In this document: positions 1 to 7,512 of the stretch, piece after piece | Numbering within the stretch: position 1 is the stretch's first letter | How the letters are laid out: each line of letters opens with the position of its first letter | NCBI RefSeq assembly: GCF_001580995.1 | Contig: NZ_LHZU01000140.1 | Coordinates: forward strand, 1-64,000 | Reading direction: 5' to 3' | DNA from: Acetobacter senegalensis | Lineage (GTDB): Bacteria; Pseudomonadota; Alphaproteobacteria; Acetobacterales; Acetobacteraceae | DNA: 64,000 bases | Program-made: the position numbers and the translations under genes | Notes under the pieces: model-generated | The model's input: the letters and a program-made list of their open reading frames with translations, nothing else | The model's database searches: none | Told to the model about the DNA's origin: nothing

Positions 1-348
1 TCTGGGGCCACCGCCCCAACCGCCGCGCCAGCCCATGCCGCCGCCGTAAAATCTTCCTGGCCCGCCAAAGCCCGGGCCACCGCGAAAGCCGCCACGCCCC
101 GGACCACCAAAGCCAGGACCACCGGGGCGAAAACCGCCGCCCATACCGCCGCCTCTAAAACCGCCACCGGGCCCCATGCCGCCACCGCCACGGAATCCTC
201 CCCCACCGGGGCCGCCACCATGAAAACCGCCGCCTCCCGGCCCACCACCACCGCCCGGACGCGCCAGAGCCTGCGCCACAGGAGCCAATCCGGTTGCCAG
301 AGAAAGGCAAACCGCCAGACCATATTTGAATGATGCTTGTTTTTTCAT
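1..348 (-). CDS. Glycine-rich secreted protein, 3' end outside window
   Basis: No function is recognised. The visible 116 codons begin with MKKQASFKYGLAVCLSL, a typical signal peptide ending near AQALA, followed by a low-complexity region made of GGG, GPGG, GGFRGG and GGFGGPG units with scattered Phe, Arg and Pro. The start is supported by a GAGAGG ribosome binding site 3 nt upstream. The coding DNA is correspondingly repetitive. The reading frame is still open at base 1, so total length is unknown. Glycine-rich exported proteins of this kind may be surface or matrix proteins, or may carry a short C-terminal domain beyond the window; neither can be decided here. Confidence 0.7.
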   Translation of the reverse strand, partial: MKKQASFKYGLAVCLSLATGLAPVAQALARPGGGGGPGGGGFHGGGPGGGGFRGGGGMGPGGGFRGGGMGGGFRPGGPGFGGPGRGGFRGGPGFGGPGRFYGGGMGWRGGWGGGPR

Positions 349-851
349 GATCCTCTCCCCGCAGGGTAGATATCCAATTCCATGGGGCTCCGCTTTCTCA
401 ACCGAAGCCGTTGTGGGTTCTCATTATAAGATGGGGCATCAGATGCCGCGTTTCCATCCCCAATTCGGCTCTGCTGCATGAAATACTAACACGATCTGCA
501 ACAAACATTCACCTTACATGCCTCTATACGGCAATCTCATGGCGTCCAAAGACACGAACATGTAAGAGATGGACAAGATATCAGGCAGAGAAATTGCTAA
601 CCGCAACAGCGTACCATGAGTCTCTAACGGGACATATCAACGCCAAACCCTAAGATTTGATCTGTTGCCAGCGCCTTAACCACATCCTGTCAGATACGCA
701 TTTCCAAGCAGTATCTAAAATTTATGGTACCATTTCAGGAAGGAAACCATGCCACCCACCTGCTTTTATAGCAGCTATGCGATGACATTATTATAGCCCA
801 ACTCTCCGGAAAGGAGTTGAAGGGTTATTTACTATTTTGGTGGGAAAAGTC
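349..851. other. Gene-free interval between glycine-rich gene and tRNA-Pro
   Basis: About 500 bases with no convincing gene. Open frames crossing it on the plus strand have no family resemblance and run into the tRNA. It probably holds the promoter of the leftward glycine-rich gene. A very short frame with a good ribosome binding site lies at 749-796 but leads into no gene. A short inverted repeat (CAACTC/GAGTTG) around 799-820 lies 3' of the leftward tRNA-Pro and might help end its transcript, but there is no clear T-run. Confidence 0.4.
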
Positions 852-928
852 TGGTCGGAGTAAGAGGATTCGAACCTCCGGCCCCTGCGTCCCGAACACA
901 GTGCTCTACCAGGCTGAGCTACACTCCG
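852..928 (-). tRNA. tRNA-Pro(CGG)
   Basis: On the minus strand a 77-nt cloverleaf can be drawn: acceptor arm CGGAGTG paired with TACTCCG, D arm with AGCTCAG, anticodon loop TTCGGGA giving anticodon CGG, T loop GTTCGAATC, and an encoded 3' CCA. The last acceptor pair is G-U. It stands alone, about 90 nt downstream of the leftward LOG gene stop. Confidence 0.95.
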
Positions 929-1017
929 ATGACCTGCACGGGGCTATACCGCTCTCGTGCCGGTTTAGCAAGAGCAGAAACGCACGGAATCGCATTTCTG
1001 CCCCGTTTTATCGTGCT

Positions 1018-1602
1018 TTAAAGCTGCCCGGCAGGCACTTTCTGCTGCGCAATCTGTGGCTGAGAAAAGGCCAGAGCGGTCTCAATATCAGGAACCGTAT
1101 GAATCATGGCGCGGGAGACAGGTTCCGCAAAGCCTTGCGCTACGGCAGCATCCAGCATGGCAATCACATGGTCAGCCCAGTGCTCCACATTGACCAGAAT
1201 GATTGGTTTCCCATGCTGGCCAAGCTGCTTCCATGTCAGGATTTCCATCATTTCATCAAACGTGCCAAATCCACCGGGCAGGATCCAGAACGCATCCGCA
1301 CGTGCAAACATGATCTGCTTCCGCGCATGCATGGAGTCCACAACAATCAGTTCTGCAACGCCTTCATGCATTTTTTCACGCGTTTCCAGAAAATCCGGAA
1401 TAACCCCGGTTACAGCCCCGCCAGCCGTTAAGGCGGCATCTGCCACCACACCCATCAGGCCATGAGCTCCACCGCCATATATCAGCCTGATGCCCTGCTC
1501 TGCCAACACCTGTCCGGTTTTCTGGGCTGCCTGCCGATAAAGCGGATTATTTCCAAAACGGGATCCACAAAACACAGCAACAGCACTCAGCGTCACAGGC
1601 AT
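1018..1602 (-). CDS. LOG family protein (TIGR00730, nucleotide 5'-phosphoribohydrolase-like)
   Basis: Rossmann-fold protein of the LOG (lonely guy) family, whose characterised members remove ribose 5-phosphate from cytokinin nucleotides or other nucleoside 5'-monophosphates (AMP in some bacteria). The 194-residue product shows the family motifs: the glycine-rich YGGGAHGLMG at about 42-51, MHARKQ at 91-96 and the signature PGGFGTFDE at 109-117. A longer frame from a TTG at 1623 exists, but GAGGAG sits 9 nt before the ATG at 1602, so that start is chosen. It lies 49 nt downstream of the MFS gene on the same strand and could be cotranscribed. Substrate specificity cannot be read from the sequence. 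Confidence 0.88.
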   Translation of the reverse strand: MPVTLSAVAVFCGSRFGNNPLYRQAAQKTGQVLAEQGIRLIYGGGAHGLMGVVADAALTAGGAVTGVIPDFLETREKMHEGVAELIVVDSMHARKQIMFARADAFWILPGGFGTFDEMMEILTWKQLGQHGKPIILVNVEHWADHVIAMLDAAVAQGFAEPVSRAMIHTVPDIETALAFSQPQIAQQKVPAGQL

Positions 1603-1651
1603 CAGCTTTTTCTCCTCTGGCAAAAATGATGCATTACTGTCTCATGCCTGT

Positions 1652-2869
1652 TCACGAAACGCCAGCCGTATGATGCCGCTGGTGGCTTTTCACCACCATG
1701 CACAAAACAACCCCCAGCAGGCAGCACAGCGCCGTTATCTGAAACAGCACGCCATACCCCCACAACGGTATGATCAGGCCCAGAAGCGGGCCGGAAATAC
1801 CAATGGCAATATCCAGAAAAACAGAAAACGCACCAATGGCCCCTCCTCTGTTCTCGGGCCCAACCTGTTCCACCGCACCCACCCCAAGAGCAGGAAACAG
1901 AAGCGAGAACCCAGCCCCGGAAAGAGCAGCCCCCACATTCGCCCAGAGCGGAGAATTGCCCCATGCCAGAACACTCAGGCCAAGAGCTTCAACCAGCAGG
2001 GAAAACAGGGCAACGCTCATGCCCCCCCGCTTTGCAATCTGTGATGTGAAGGCAAAGCGGGTCAGCACAAAAACCGAGCCAAACAAAGACAGCCCAATGG
2101 CTGCACCATTCCAATGCTGATCTGCAAAATAAAGCGCCAGCAATGCTGAAATTGCCCCAAACCCGATTGATCCTGCCGCAAGCGCCAGACCATACGGCAT
2201 GACACGAGAGAGAATATTGAAAAAGGAGTGCTGCTTTGTGGCAGGAAGCGGATCAACTGCTGGCTGACGATTCGCCAGAGGCAGACCTATGCCCATCAGC
2301 ATGGCTGAAAGCAGCCCCACCCCAAAAAAACCGCCAAAAGCCGGTAAAGTTGTTGCATGGTAAAGAAGTGTGGCAATCGGAGCGCCTAGCGCAATGCCTC
2401 CATAGGAACAGATTCCATTCCAGGAAATTACCTGAGCAGTATTTGCCACACCTACCCGTCTGATATTCCAGACAATAGCAGCCGTGGCGACCCAACTTTC
2501 TGCAAACCCCAGAACAATACGCCCCACAATCACCAGAAGCAGGGAAAGCATGGGCACACTGGCCAAAACACCTGCCATAGCCAACATGACACCGGAAAGC
2601 ACACCTGCCGCCAACCCGACCAGCACAACTTTCTTGGGGCCTATGGTGTCAATCCTGCGCCCGGCCGAGGCGCGGGTAGCAAAAGTGGCCAGATACTGAA
2701 CAGAAACAGCAAAGCCTGCCATGGCTGAACTGAAGCCCAGCTTTTCACGCACAAACAACGGCACAACAGCCATTTGCAGGCCAATGACCGTGTAACAAAG
2801 CAACGTAAAAAGCACGACCGCCAGAATGGTCATAAGGACGGAGGGCGAACGTACAGCCGTGACAGACAT
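1652..2869 (-). CDS. MFS transporter (YhhS/arabinose-efflux-like)
   Basis: Inner-membrane carrier of the major facilitator superfamily, about 405 residues with 12 predicted hydrophobic helices. The loop between helices 2 and 3 carries the A-like motif around RASAGRRIDTIGPKK, and helix 4 contains GRIVLGFAES. Overall layout resembles the YhhS-type efflux group; substrate unknown. The ATG at 2869 follows AAGG at a suitable distance and is preferred over an upstream TTG at 2887. It is divergent from the Nudix gene, with about 140 nt between them for both promoters, and is followed closely by the LOG gene. Confidence 0.85.
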   Translation of the reverse strand: MSVTAVRSPSVLMTILAVVLFTLLCYTVIGLQMAVVPLFVREKLGFSSAMAGFAVSVQYLATFATRASAGRRIDTIGPKKVVLVGLAAGVLSGVMLAMAGVLASVPMLSLLLVIVGRIVLGFAESWVATAAIVWNIRRVGVANTAQVISWNGICSYGGIALGAPIATLLYHATTLPAFGGFFGVGLLSAMLMGIGLPLANRQPAVDPLPATKQHSFFNILSRVMPYGLALAAGSIGFGAISALLALYFADQHWNGAAIGLSLFGSVFVLTRFAFTSQIAKRGGMSVALFSLLVEALGLSVLAWGNSPLWANVGAALSGAGFSLLFPALGVGAVEQVGPENRGGAIGAFSVFLDIAIGISGPLLGLIIPLWGYGVLFQITALCCLLGVVLCMVVKSHQRHHTAGVS

Positions 2870-3009
2870 GATAAAACCCTTAAACAATCCGCTTTTTCTG
2901 TTTCTTCACACACTCCGTCCGCAGATGCCAGAAAAGCCCGGAAGTGCTTTTTGAGAAAGAGTCCTGTAAAATATGCTCTTCCAGATACCGGAAGATGGAA
3001 CTACGCGTC

Positions 3010-3585
3010 ATGACCACGTCATCCCCCGATGCAGGCGGATACCTCGTCCTCTCATCCCGCATTGCTTATGAAAACCCATGGACCCGCGTAAGGGAAGACA
3101 TTATCCGCCGCCCAAACGGGAAAGACGGGCTATATGGCGTGGTTGAACGTGGTCAATTTGTTGTGATACTGCCCCTTGGCCGTACGGACGATGGAAAACC
3201 CACGGTTACCCTGGTCAACCAGTATCGCTACCCTATTGGCAAACGGTTATGGGAATTACCCATGGGCATGTGGGAGTCCCGCCCTGATGCCTCGCCCGCA
3301 GATGTTGCGGCAGGGGAACTACGCGAAGAAACAGGCCTGATTGCCCGCACCATGCATCACGCTGGAGAAGTGTATCAGGGAGCAGGGTATTCCACCCAGA
3401 AAGGGCACGTCTATCTGGCGACGGATCTGACCCCTGGCCCCACAAACCGGGAAGACACGGAGCAGGACATGACATGCCACACGCTATTGCTGGAAGACGT
3501 TGAAGAGATGATCCGTAAAAACGAGATCACCTGCATGGTCAGCCTTGCCGCCTTTGGCATGCTGCGTGCACAGAACCTGATATAA
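3010..3585 (+). CDS. Nudix hydrolase, ADP-ribose pyrophosphatase type
   Basis: A 191-residue Nudix enzyme likely to split ADP-ribose or another nucleoside diphosphate sugar. The Nudix box runs from about G86 to L110 and ends in GELREETGL, holding the metal-binding glutamates; the preceding ELPMGMWE matches the ELPAG segment of ADP-sugar pyrophosphatases. The ATG at 3010 was chosen because GGAAC lies about 8 nt upstream and the N-terminus then matches the family; an in-frame GTG at 2944 would add 22 residues. It is the only rightward protein gene left of the presumed origin and converges on hemJ. Confidence 0.85.
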   Translation: MTTSSPDAGGYLVLSSRIAYENPWTRVREDIIRRPNGKDGLYGVVERGQFVVILPLGRTDDGKPTVTLVNQYRYPIGKRLWELPMGMWESRPDASPADVAAGELREETGLIARTMHHAGEVYQGAGYSTQKGHVYLATDLTPGPTNREDTEQDMTCHTLLLEDVEEMIRKNEITCMVSLAAFGMLRAQNLI

Positions 3586-3618
3586 TAAGGATTTTTTATA
3601 ATTTTGTATTTCAGAAAA

Positions 3619-3652
3619 CACCTTCCGGACCATAGTTCCGGCCTGGAAGGTG
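3619..3652. terminator. Possible bidirectional terminator between Nudix gene and hemJ
   Basis: CACCTTCC at 3619-3626 pairs with GGAAGGTG at 3645-3652, with further G/C matches inside the loop. It sits in the 110-nt gap between convergent genes with T-rich stretches on both sides, though no uninterrupted T-run follows directly. Confidence 0.45.
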
Positions 3653-3695
3653 CAGAATGTTTCTTATTGAAAAAGGCAGACCATAAAACAGTTTT

Positions 3696-4148
3696 TTAGA
3701 ATGGTCTTACAATGACCATGATCACAATAATCATCATCAGAACTGTCGGCACTTCATTGGCAATACGGTAATATCGTTCAGGGTGACGGTTCTGATCTTT
3801 TTCAAAATCTTTCCGCCACCGTGCACAAAATCCATGAAACGCAAACATGCCCAATAAGGCAGCCATTTTGCAGTGCCACCACCCGGCATGCCAATCAACG
3901 GCCCCTGGCGTAAGCACAAGAAGAATACCAAAAAGCAGGCTGGATATCATGGCAGGATTGATAATGGCCCGCAGAAGCCTGCGTTCCATGATCTTGAACC
4001 GCGCACTTTCTTCCGATCCAATCTGCACCTGACAATGATACACAAACAACCGAGGCAGATAGAACATCCCCGCCATCCACGCCATGACAGACATGACGTG
4101 AAACGCCAGAAACCAGCGTGTCCAGGGCAGGAAGGCTTCAATTGTCAT
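3696..4148 (-). CDS. hemJ: Protoporphyrinogen oxidase HemJ (UPF0093 family)
   Basis: Integral membrane protein of 150 residues that oxidises protoporphyrinogen IX to protoporphyrin IX in bacteria lacking HemY/HemG. Four hydrophobic helices are visible. Conserved family features include the His in helix 1 (AFHVMSVMAWMAGMFYLPRL), the VYH motif near residue 38, and GWWHCKMA with its conserved Lys. It begins inside the stop region of the HAD gene (4-nt ATGA overlap), so it is probably translationally coupled as third gene of hemE-HAD-hemJ. Length matches the family. The pairing with hemE supports the haem assignment. Confidence 0.93.
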   Translation of the reverse strand: MTIEAFLPWTRWFLAFHVMSVMAWMAGMFYLPRLFVYHCQVQIGSEESARFKIMERRLLRAIINPAMISSLLFGILLVLTPGAVDWHAGWWHCKMAALLGMFAFHGFCARWRKDFEKDQNRHPERYYRIANEVPTVLMMIIVIMVIVRPF

Positions 4149-4849
4149 GCCAGACGTCCCTGCGCCTTCAAGGCTTCTTTCAGAAGGGGTGCAAATTCAC
4201 AAAGATGATGAATAACAACCAGATTTGGCCAGTCAGGCACGTCTTCACCTGCCTTGCGCAGTAGAACGCACATCATCCCGGCATCAATTGCCGCCCGTGC
4301 TCCTGTATTACTGTCTTCCAGAACAACACAGTTTGCAGGAGCAACCTGTTCTTCCTTTGCCGCATGCAAGTAAACATCCGGCCGCGGTTTGGGGATTCCC
4401 ATATCCCGTGCAGAATGAATACGACCTTCAAAATACGGTGTCAGGTTGGTTGCAATGAACTTGGCATCCATTTCCTCAACAGAAGAATTGGAACCAACCC
4501 TGACAGGCAGACCAAGTTTTGTAACATCTTCAAGCATGGCATAGACACCGTCTATCGGCTCCACGCCCTGCTTCATGGCGGCGACAAAACGAGCCTGCGT
4601 TCTGGCGGCCCAATCCGCACCAAGAGATTTTCCGGTTTTCTGCTCAATAACATCCTGAATACTGGGCAGCGCCATACCAGAAAATGTATCAACGGCCAGA
4701 TCATCTGGCACGTCCATACCTGCTGCTCGCGCTTCCTGAGCACTGATACGGCAGCAGGTTTCCTCACTGTCCACCAGAACCCCATCACAATCAAAAATGA
4801 CAAGTTTCAGGCTACCATCAGCGGAAAGAGCAAGAGGAGAAGCCATCAT
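4145..4849 (-). CDS. HAD-IA family phosphatase (Gph/beta-PGM-like)
   Basis: A 234-residue haloacid-dehalogenase superfamily hydrolase. Motif I is FDCDGVLVDSEE with the nucleophile Asp20 and Asp22; motif II is GSNSS near residue 118; motif III includes KPRPDVYL; motif IV is LEDSNTGARA. The helical cap insertion between motifs I and II marks subclass IA, which contains phosphoglycolate phosphatases and beta-phosphoglucomutases, so the substrate is an unidentified phosphate ester. It overlaps hemE by 4 nt upstream and hemJ by 4 nt downstream, so the three are almost certainly one transcript. Two adjacent ATGs exist; the first gives the overlap. Confidence 0.88.
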   Translation of the reverse strand: MMASPLALSADGSLKLVIFDCDGVLVDSEETCCRISAQEARAAGMDVPDDLAVDTFSGMALPSIQDVIEQKTGKSLGADWAARTQARFVAAMKQGVEPIDGVYAMLEDVTKLGLPVRVGSNSSVEEMDAKFIATNLTPYFEGRIHSARDMGIPKPRPDVYLHAAKEEQVAPANCVVLEDSNTGARAAIDAGMMCVLLRKAGEDVPDWPNLVVIHHLCEFAPLLKEALKAQGRLA

Positions 4850-5925
4850 GCTGTCTCCCTGACTGTTTTAACCAGATCAGCAACATGTTCCACAGGCGTT
4901 TGCGGCAACACGCCATGGCCAAGGTTGAACACATGAGCCCGGCCTTTACCCGCATTTCTGACTGCCAGCGCTTCCCGTCGCATGGCCTCTCCACCTGACA
5001 GAACGGCAATCGGGTCCAGATTGCCCTGAAGACCAATGGACTCCGGCACCTGCGTGCGCATCAGCGCCAGATCCGCACTGGTATCCAACGCAACAACATC
5101 TACACCTGTTTCCCGTGCATATTCCGGCACCATCATGCCGCCCAGACGCGGGAAACCGATGATTTTCACAGAAGGATGTTTTGCTTTCACAGCCTGAACA
5201 ATCTGCCGGGTCGGCGCAATAACGTGCTTACGGAATTCGGAGGGCGGAAGCAGACCTGCCCAGGAATCAAACAGCATGACGGCTTCAGCCCCAGCTTCAA
5301 TCTGGGCACAGAGGTAATCTGCCGTCGTTTCTGTCAGCAGAGCCATGATACGATCAAACAGCGCGGGTTCGGCAAACGCCATCTGCCGGGTAATGGCAAA
5401 TTCACGCGAACCACCCCCTTCAACCATGTAACAGGCCACGGTAAAGGGAGCTCCAGTGAACCCCATCAGAGTTGTCGCTCCGCCCTTCGCCACACCAATA
5501 TCGTCCGGGCCATCAAGAACTTTGCGCAGGCGGCTTAATGTTTCAAGAACAGGTGCGGTAATCTCCGCAATGCGGTTACGGTCCAGTCTGGCAAAATCTT
5601 GTTCGCTGCGGATAGCGCCCAGAACAGGGCCTTTTCCTTCAACAAACTCTAAAGACTGACCCAATGCCCAAGGCAGGATCAGAATATCGGAAAACAGGAT
5701 GGCACCATCCATTCCAAAACGGCGGATGGGCTGCAATGTCAGTTCCGTGGCGATATCTGGCGTCATGCATCGCGTCAGAAAATCAGCCTGCGCACGCATG
5801 GCCCTGAATTCAGGAAGAAAGCGTCCTGCCTGTCTCATCATCCAAAGCGGTGGTGGCCACATGGCCTCACCATTCAGGGTTCTGAGAAGGCGCTTGGAGG
5901 GGGGGATTTCTGTCTTGCTGCTCAT
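4846..5925 (-). CDS. hemE: Uroporphyrinogen decarboxylase HemE
   Basis: Cytosolic enzyme that removes four acetate carboxyls from uroporphyrinogen III to give coproporphyrinogen III. At 359 residues it has the usual length. Family motifs are clear: MRQAGRFLPEFR near the N-terminus, GFTGAPFTVACYM in the middle, LFDSWAG, and QGNLDP toward the C-terminus. It is the first gene of the hemE-HAD-hemJ operon and its upstream region is the presumed replication origin. hemE flanking the chromosome origin is established for Caulobacter, Rickettsia and Sinorhizobium. Confidence 0.97.
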   Translation of the reverse strand: MSSKTEIPPSKRLLRTLNGEAMWPPPLWMMRQAGRFLPEFRAMRAQADFLTRCMTPDIATELTLQPIRRFGMDGAILFSDILILPWALGQSLEFVEGKGPVLGAIRSEQDFARLDRNRIAEITAPVLETLSRLRKVLDGPDDIGVAKGGATTLMGFTGAPFTVACYMVEGGGSREFAITRQMAFAEPALFDRIMALLTETTADYLCAQIEAGAEAVMLFDSWAGLLPPSEFRKHVIAPTRQIVQAVKAKHPSVKIIGFPRLGGMMVPEYARETGVDVVALDTSADLALMRTQVPESIGLQGNLDPIAVLSGGEAMRREALAVRNAGKGRAHVFNLGHGVLPQTPVEHVADLVKTVRETA

Positions 5926-6390
5926 GCTCAGAAGTCCTGCACGTCTTTTTCCAGCCTGTCCACGCCCTCTTAACTATAAAAAAAGAAGATAGAATTGATT
6001 GTAGGGGTTAAGAGGTACTGTGGATGACGGGGTACCCACCATTCCAAAAATGTACCCCATCTTTCCCACAGTGTGTACAGATTACAGAGCCTTGGAAAAG
6101 CAGGGGTTTTTTGAGTTATCCAGAAAATACCCCAATGAGGCTGTGTACAACTCACCGGTTCATGACTCTTGCAGGTTGTGCACGGTACTCGGTACGGGCT
6201 TGTCATGATCGCCGTACAATCCACATGTACCCCGGTACTCAGGATAGTACTCACACCCCTATTTTTTGCTCAGTACCTGAAAGGGACTCGCTCACGTGAC
6301 AGATTTAGTACTTAAGCCGACTCCATTACAGGACAAACGTCACGAACTAGTACTAGCCAGCGGTTCGGCTATCAGACGAATAGTACTGAC
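5926..6390. other. oriC: Probable chromosomal replication origin (oriC), hemE-maf type
   Basis: The gap between leftward hemE and rightward maf has origin-like features. An AT-rich stretch lies at 5970-6002. Near-matches to the DnaA box TTATCCACA are TTATCCAGA at 6116-6124 (one mismatch), TGTGGATGA at 6019-6027 (one mismatch, minus strand), CAATCCACA at 6217-6225 and TTTCCCACA at 6062-6070 (two mismatches each). Fifteen GTAC tetramers occur between 6015 and 6386, where one or two are expected by chance, including the inverted pair GGGGTAC/GTACCCC at 6029-6058 and the palindrome CTAGTACTAG at 6348-6357. GACTC occurs at 6164, 6285 and 6319. Flanking gene direction switches here from mostly leftward to mostly rightward. 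The assignment rests on alphaproteobacterial precedent plus these motifs. Confidence 0.72.
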
Positions 6391-6928
6391 CAATGCCGGA
6401 CTTGCTTTTTCAGTCATGCCTTCCAGTGTTGATGAAACGGAACTGAAGGAAGCTGGGCAGCGTGAGGGCTGGTCTCCCGCAACGGTGGCCCTCCGGCTGG
6501 CAGAAGCAAAAGCCCTGGCAGTGGATGTGCCTGATGCCTTTATCATTGGCGCGGACCAGATGCTGTCCTGCAACGGCGTTCTGTTTGACAAGCCAAAGGA
6601 CAAGCAGGCTGCCCGGCATCATTTATGCTCGCTGCGCGGGCAGACACATATTCTCCACACGGCAGTTGTGGTGTGCCGGAATGGAGCAGTGCTCTGGCGG
6701 CATGTGTCTGAACCACGTCTGACCATGCGGCTGTTTTCAGATGCGTTTCTTGAAGCCTATCTGGCGGAAGAAGGAGAGCGCTGCCTGGCCTCAGTGGGAG
6801 CTTACCGGATTGAGGGACCGGGCGCGCATCTGTTTGAGAGAATAGAGGGGGATCACACTGCTATTCTGGGTCTGCCCCTCTTGCCGCTTCTGAGTGCGTT
6901 GCGTGAAATAAGTGTGATACTTTCCTGA
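6296..6928 (+). CDS. maf: Maf family nucleotide pyrophosphatase
   Basis: A 210-residue Maf/Ham1-fold house-cleaning enzyme that hydrolyses nucleoside triphosphates (dTTP/UTP or modified pyrimidine nucleotides in studied members) to monophosphates. Motifs seen: LASGSAIRR at about residue 20, DETE near 46, GADQML, FDKPKD and the C-terminal GAYRIEG with LFERIEGDH. The start is a GTG at 6296; an in-frame stop at 6278 allows nothing longer. The first 30 codons contain three GTAC sites with unusual codons (GTA, CTA, ATA, CTT), continuing the origin motif cluster into the gene. maf beside hemE is a common alphaproteobacterial arrangement. Confidence 0.9.
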   Translation: MTDLVLKPTPLQDKRHELVLASGSAIRRIVLTNAGLAFSVMPSSVDETELKEAGQREGWSPATVALRLAEAKALAVDVPDAFIIGADQMLSCNGVLFDKPKDKQAARHHLCSLRGQTHILHTAVVVCRNGAVLWRHVSEPRLTMRLFSDAFLEAYLAEEGERCLASVGAYRIEGPGAHLFERIEGDHTAILGLPLLPLLSALREISVILS

Positions 6929-6978
6929 AAAAAGGGGCTTGCCACCCGGAAAAACGCCTTGTATTAGGCATGCACACA

Positions 6979-7000
6979 CATACCACCCCCAAGTGGTATG
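6979..7000. repeat. Perfect 8-bp inverted repeat before tRNA-Ala
   Basis: CATACCAC at 6979-6986 and GTGGTATG at 6993-7000 flank a 6-nt loop. It lies between the maf stop and the tRNA-Ala 5' end. No T-run follows, so it may be a processing or regulatory stem rather than a terminator. Confidence 0.4.
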
Positions 7001-7013
7001 GTTGGAACAGTGT

Positions 7014-7089
<76 letters not shown>

Positions 7090-7512
7090 GTTCTTCCTTC
7101 CCTGACATTCAGACATTATTTCGTCGGACAGGCTGTGGCAGAAGGTATTTTCCTTTTGTTGCGCTCCCTTGCGTCTGACAGATGTAATCGTTCTTTTGCT
7201 CCCTGATGTCCTGCAAAAAAGCTGGAATGGCGGAATAAGGCGCAAAGCTATTGTGGCGAAAGTCCACTTTCTCCCAAAAAGAATGACACTTCAAAATATT
7301 CTTCGGACCTCTCTCCTGAAGGAGAGTGCCCGTTAGATGCGTGCTGTTCTTCTGTTGAGACACTTGAAAGCTGATCGTATGGCGCGAGAAGCCCTTCTTT
7401 TCTTTCCGGACTGAGCGCCATCACGCCCTGCTCTGCTTCTGATCTGGGTGGACAAAACAGGGCTAAAAGACAAAAGAACAATTTCTTCCTTTTTTCGGGT
7501 CTGGTTTGGTTC
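7090..7512. other. Gene-free interval upstream of Bcr-type transporter
   Basis: About 420 bases in which open frames on either strand show no recognisable protein. A near-perfect palindrome, CTCTCCT-GA-AGGAGAG, is at 7311-7326. The region presumably carries the promoter of the transporter at 7513; nothing else could be identified. Confidence 0.4.

Noticed and set aside
411-653. Plus-strand open frame upstream of tRNA-Pro
   Set aside because: No ribosome binding site, no family resemblance, composition unlike a coding region.
749-796. Fifteen-codon frame MPPTCFYSSYAMTLL with a strong AGGAAGG site
   Set aside because: Looks like a leader peptide but no plus-strand gene or attenuator follows; the next feature is a leftward tRNA.
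817-1431. 204-codon plus-strand frame
   Set aside because: Runs across tRNA-Pro and is antisense to the LOG gene; a shadow frame.
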